Positions 15,878 through 17,381 of a DNA stretch of 17,381 nucleotides are shown in pieces; the stretch's first letter is position 1; each line of letters opens with the position of its first letter. The stretch covers positions 1 to 17,381 of the forward strand of contig JAAZCN010000200.1 of assembly GCA_012513245.1 (NCBI GenBank), read 5' to 3'. The stretch is from Synergistaceae bacterium. GTDB lineage: Bacteria; Synergistota; Synergistia; Synergistales; Synergistaceae. Both the position numbers and the translations under genes were made by a program. Under the pieces are notes generated by a model that was not told the origin of the DNA, made no database searches, and saw only the letters and a list, made by a program, of their open reading frames with translations.

Positions 15878-16984
15878 TTGAACCGTAAAAAAGTAAATAT
15901 TTTAGCAGTTTCGCTGTTTTTGATACTTGCAATACAAATCTCTGCTTTTGCGCAGGATTGGCCGATGTTTCGCGCTAACAGCCAAAGGACCGGGAATGTA
16001 GATCATGATATATCCAAGGTCAATTTTATAGGCAAAATAGATTTGACTGTAAATATTCCTGACGCTGTGAGATCTTCTCCTGCCATTTTCAACAACTCAA
16101 TAATTTTTGGCTCCAACAACGGCAACATTTACTCAATGGACCTCTATTCCGGAAAAATCAAATGGACCTTCCCTACCGGCAATTGGGTAGTATCTTCACC
16201 CGCGATCGTTGACGGCAAGGTGTTTATTGGAAGCTACGACAGCAAGATGTACTGTCTGGACGCCGGAACAGGGAAAATGGTATGGAAGTTCACCACTCAC
16301 AACAGTATCCATTCTTCACCCGCAATCGCAGACGGCATAGTCTATTTCGGATCTAATGACGGGTTTGTCTACGCCGTCGATATCAAAACCGGGTGGCAGA
16401 AATGGAGGTACAAAACAGAACGCGCAGTCCAGGGTTCTCCTGTGGTCTCAGGCGGTGTGGTCTACGTAGGAAATGACGAAGGCAAGCTTTTCGCTGTTGA
16501 CGCCGCCTCCGGTAAGCTCAAATGGCGCGCAATTGTCGGCGGTGCAATCGTTTCTGCGCCGGCTGTCAAGGATGGGCATCTCTACTTCACAAGCCGGGAC
16601 GGCAAAATATACTGCGCAAGGATCAAACACCAGGCGGTAATATGGAACTACGACTCAAAAGCGCAGATAGAAACATCACCTCTTGTAGAGGACGGAAGAG
16701 TAGTCTTCGGGAACATCAAGGGATGGGTAACCTCTCTTAACGCCATGACCGGTTCGTTGGTGTGGAAATATAAGGCGAATCAGTCGGTATTTTCTTCTCC
16801 CGCAGCATCTTCAGGAAAAATATTTTTCGGGACTAACAGCGACGTGCTTGTCTGCCTTGACGAAAAAACAGGAAACGTTGTCTGGAGAGCTCCCGTTAAC
16901 TCTGATGTCCTTACAACTCCGGTCATAGCAAAAGACAGGATCGTTGTGGCGGGAGCTGATGGGAAGATTTACACTCTTAAATAA
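15878..16984 (+). CDS. Exported beta-propeller protein with PQQ-like repeats
   Basis: A 368-residue protein of the PQQ_2 / BamB-like propeller class. A signal peptide (residues 1-25, cleavage likely after AFA) directs export. WPMFRANSQRTGN opens the mature chain as in many family members. From residue 66 there are seven repeats of exactly 40 residues (66-345) and a final 23-residue part (346-368) that can close the ring with the N-terminus, so an eight-bladed propeller is likely. Each repeat runs SSPAI-DG-VYFGS-DG-VYALD-TGK-W. No catalytic domain is attached, so a scaffold or binding role is more likely than a quinoprotein dehydrogenase. I chose the TTG at 15878 since AGGGG lies 8 nt before it and it opens the signal peptide. 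The frame upstream to 15734 lacks this. Substrate and partner are unknown. Confidence 0.9.
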   Translation: MNRKKVNILAVSLFLILAIQISAFAQDWPMFRANSQRTGNVDHDISKVNFIGKIDLTVNIPDAVRSSPAIFNNSIIFGSNNGNIYSMDLYSGKIKWTFPTGNWVVSSPAIVDGKVFIGSYDSKMYCLDAGTGKMVWKFTTHNSIHSSPAIADGIVYFGSNDGFVYAVDIKTGWQKWRYKTERAVQGSPVVSGGVVYVGNDEGKLFAVDAASGKLKWRAIVGGAIVSAPAVKDGHLYFTSRDGKIYCARIKHQAVIWNYDSKAQIETSPLVEDGRVVFGNIKGWVTSLNAMTGSLVWKYKANQSVFSSPAASSGKIFFGTNSDVLVCLDEKTGNVVWRAPVNSDVLTTPVIAKDRIVVAGADGKIYTLK

Positions 16985-16986
16985 CT

Positions 16987-17114
16987 GCAATTGGGATTTA
17001 TAGCGGCGCTAACTTAGCAAAGCTTGTGGAGCCTCGCTTCGACGTATTGGTATACGCCTTCGTGTGGCTCCACTACGCATTGCGTCGTCATCACTCGCTA
17101 TAAATCCCAATTGC
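16987..17114. repeat. 128-bp inverted-repeat element (MITE/REP-like)
   Basis: Perfect 19-bp arms (16987-17005 and 17096-17114) enclose a further 8-bp stem GTGGAGCC/GGCTCCAC (17026-17033 and 17066-17073) and a tip hairpin CGTAT-TGGT-ATACG (17043-17056). All three stems are centred within one base of each other, so the element folds as one long imperfect hairpin. It starts 2 bp behind the propeller stop codon and lies between convergent genes. No transposase is present and no target duplication was seen. Confidence 0.8.
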
Positions 17115-17127
17115 GCTGGGGCATCTC

Positions 17128-17172
17128 GCGGCGCTAACTTAGCAAAGCTTGTGGAGCCTCGCTTCGACGTAT
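17128..17172. repeat. Exact 45-bp second copy of the repeat's left half
   Basis: These 45 bases are identical to 17003-17047, at an offset of 125 bp. The outer arm and the right half of the element are missing. A tip hairpin is nevertheless kept, CGTAT-GATTA-ATACG (17168-17182), with a different loop and different sequence after it. Confidence 0.9.
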
Positions 17173-17187
17173 GATTAATACGATGGC

Positions 17188-17215
17188 GAAGTGCGGCATG
17201 AAGATGCCGCACTTC
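17188..17215. repeat. 12-bp perfect hairpin
   Basis: GAAGTGCGGCAT (17188-17199) pairs exactly with ATGCCGCACTTC (17204-17215) over a GAAG loop. Neither side has a T-tract, so it is not a standard terminator, though it could act as one weakly or protect mRNA 3' ends of the two convergent genes. A further 7-bp stem CCCGCCG/CGGCGGG (17215-17221 and 17246-17252) overlaps it on the right. Confidence 0.7.
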
Positions 17216-17262
17216 CCGCCGAAAGGATTTACCGGCAACTTCCCGCGGCGGGCAACATGCCG

Positions 17263-17288
17263 CTGTCCCCGGTTTAAACCGGGGACAG
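17263..17288. repeat. 26-bp perfect palindrome over the amidohydrolase stop
   Basis: Thirteen bases each side of 17275/17276 are exact complements, with arms CTGTCCCCGGTTT and AAACCGGGGACAG. The stop codon of the minus-strand gene (17276-17274) lies in the centre. No T-tract follows on the minus strand. Confidence 0.85.
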
Positions 17289-17381
17289 GCCGTTTAACAT
17301 AAAAATCGTCTTATAAAGCACGCCGAAGGCGATGCCCATGGCTTTTTCGTCAAAATCAAAATGGTCATTGTGGTGTCCGGC
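17274..17381 (-). CDS. C-terminal end of an M20-type amidohydrolase (partial)
   Basis: The last 35 codons of a minus-strand gene that begins beyond the window edge. The segment reads GHHNDHFDFDE, then KAMGIAFGVLYKTIF, and ends LNGLSPV. The H..HFDFDE pattern followed by a Gly-containing amphipathic helix is typical of the C-terminus of M20 family peptidases and aminoacylase-like amidohydrolases, which hydrolyse N-acylated amino acids or small peptides with two metal ions. The catalytic domain is not in the window, so the family call is a moderate inference from the C-terminus alone. It converges on the propeller gene across the repeat region. Confidence 0.6.
   Translation of the reverse strand, partial: AGHHNDHFDFDEKAMGIAFGVLYKTIFMLNGLSPV

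Noticed and set aside
16987..17172. CRISPR array
   Set aside because: There are only two copies of the shared 45-mer, with structured and not unique spacer-like DNA between, and no cas genes.
17009..17212. 67-residue minus-strand frame through the repeat region
   Set aside because: It runs across both repeat copies and the perfect hairpin, has Arg/Ala/Ser-rich composition and no ribosome binding site. The DNA structure explains it better.

Overview
The window is ordinary bacterial chromosome, densely packed with housekeeping genes, and it suggests an anaerobic bacterium of the Synergistota or a close relative. That placement is inference. It rests on a Thermotoga-type single-cluster ferredoxin, a Gram-positive-style veg-ispE-purR block without a spore gene, an iron-sulfur flavoprotein, selenocysteine machinery, exported proteins with classical signal peptides, and moderate GC content. 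No rRNA or other phylogenetic marker is present to settle it.

Left part (1-6025). A cold-shock protein gene (minus) is divergent from clpB (plus), across an AT-rich promoter region. clpB is followed by htpG (Hsp90) and a strong terminator. Next comes a gene for a secreted protein of unknown function. This is a protein-stress block: ClpB disaggregase, HtpG and a Csp.

Middle part (6086-9232, all minus). From its transcriptional start this part holds veg, a terminator, ispE (isoprenoid synthesis) and purR (purine regulator). Then come a small ferredoxin with its own promoter, a tRNA with CAT anticodon only 7 nt behind it, a terminator, and an iron-sulfur flavoprotein with its own promoter. The ferredoxin is under 60 residues and easily missed. 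ispE has no conventional start codon that sits well with a ribosome binding site; a CTG does.

Right part (9302-15731, minus). lepA and hemW overlap by one base (TAATG). selA and selB overlap by 8 bases and have their own promoter, whose -35 overlaps the end of hemW. SelA makes Sec-tRNA and SelB delivers it, so the organism uses selenocysteine, but selC, selD and any selenoprotein lie outside the window.

Right edge (15734-17381). Divergent from lepA is an exported beta-propeller protein with PQQ-like repeats in an exact 40-residue register. Between it and the C-terminal end of a convergent M20-type amidohydrolase gene lies about 290 bp of structured repeat DNA. It holds a 128-bp inverted-repeat element, a second 45-bp exact partial copy, a 12-bp perfect hairpin and a 26-bp perfect palindrome over the stop codon.

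I found no convincing new multi-gene system. The best leads are the repeat element, an Asp-to-Asn change in the LepA P-loop, the unusual ispE start behind a terminator, the ferredoxin-tRNA linkage, and small hairpins at the cspA and clpB ribosome binding sites.
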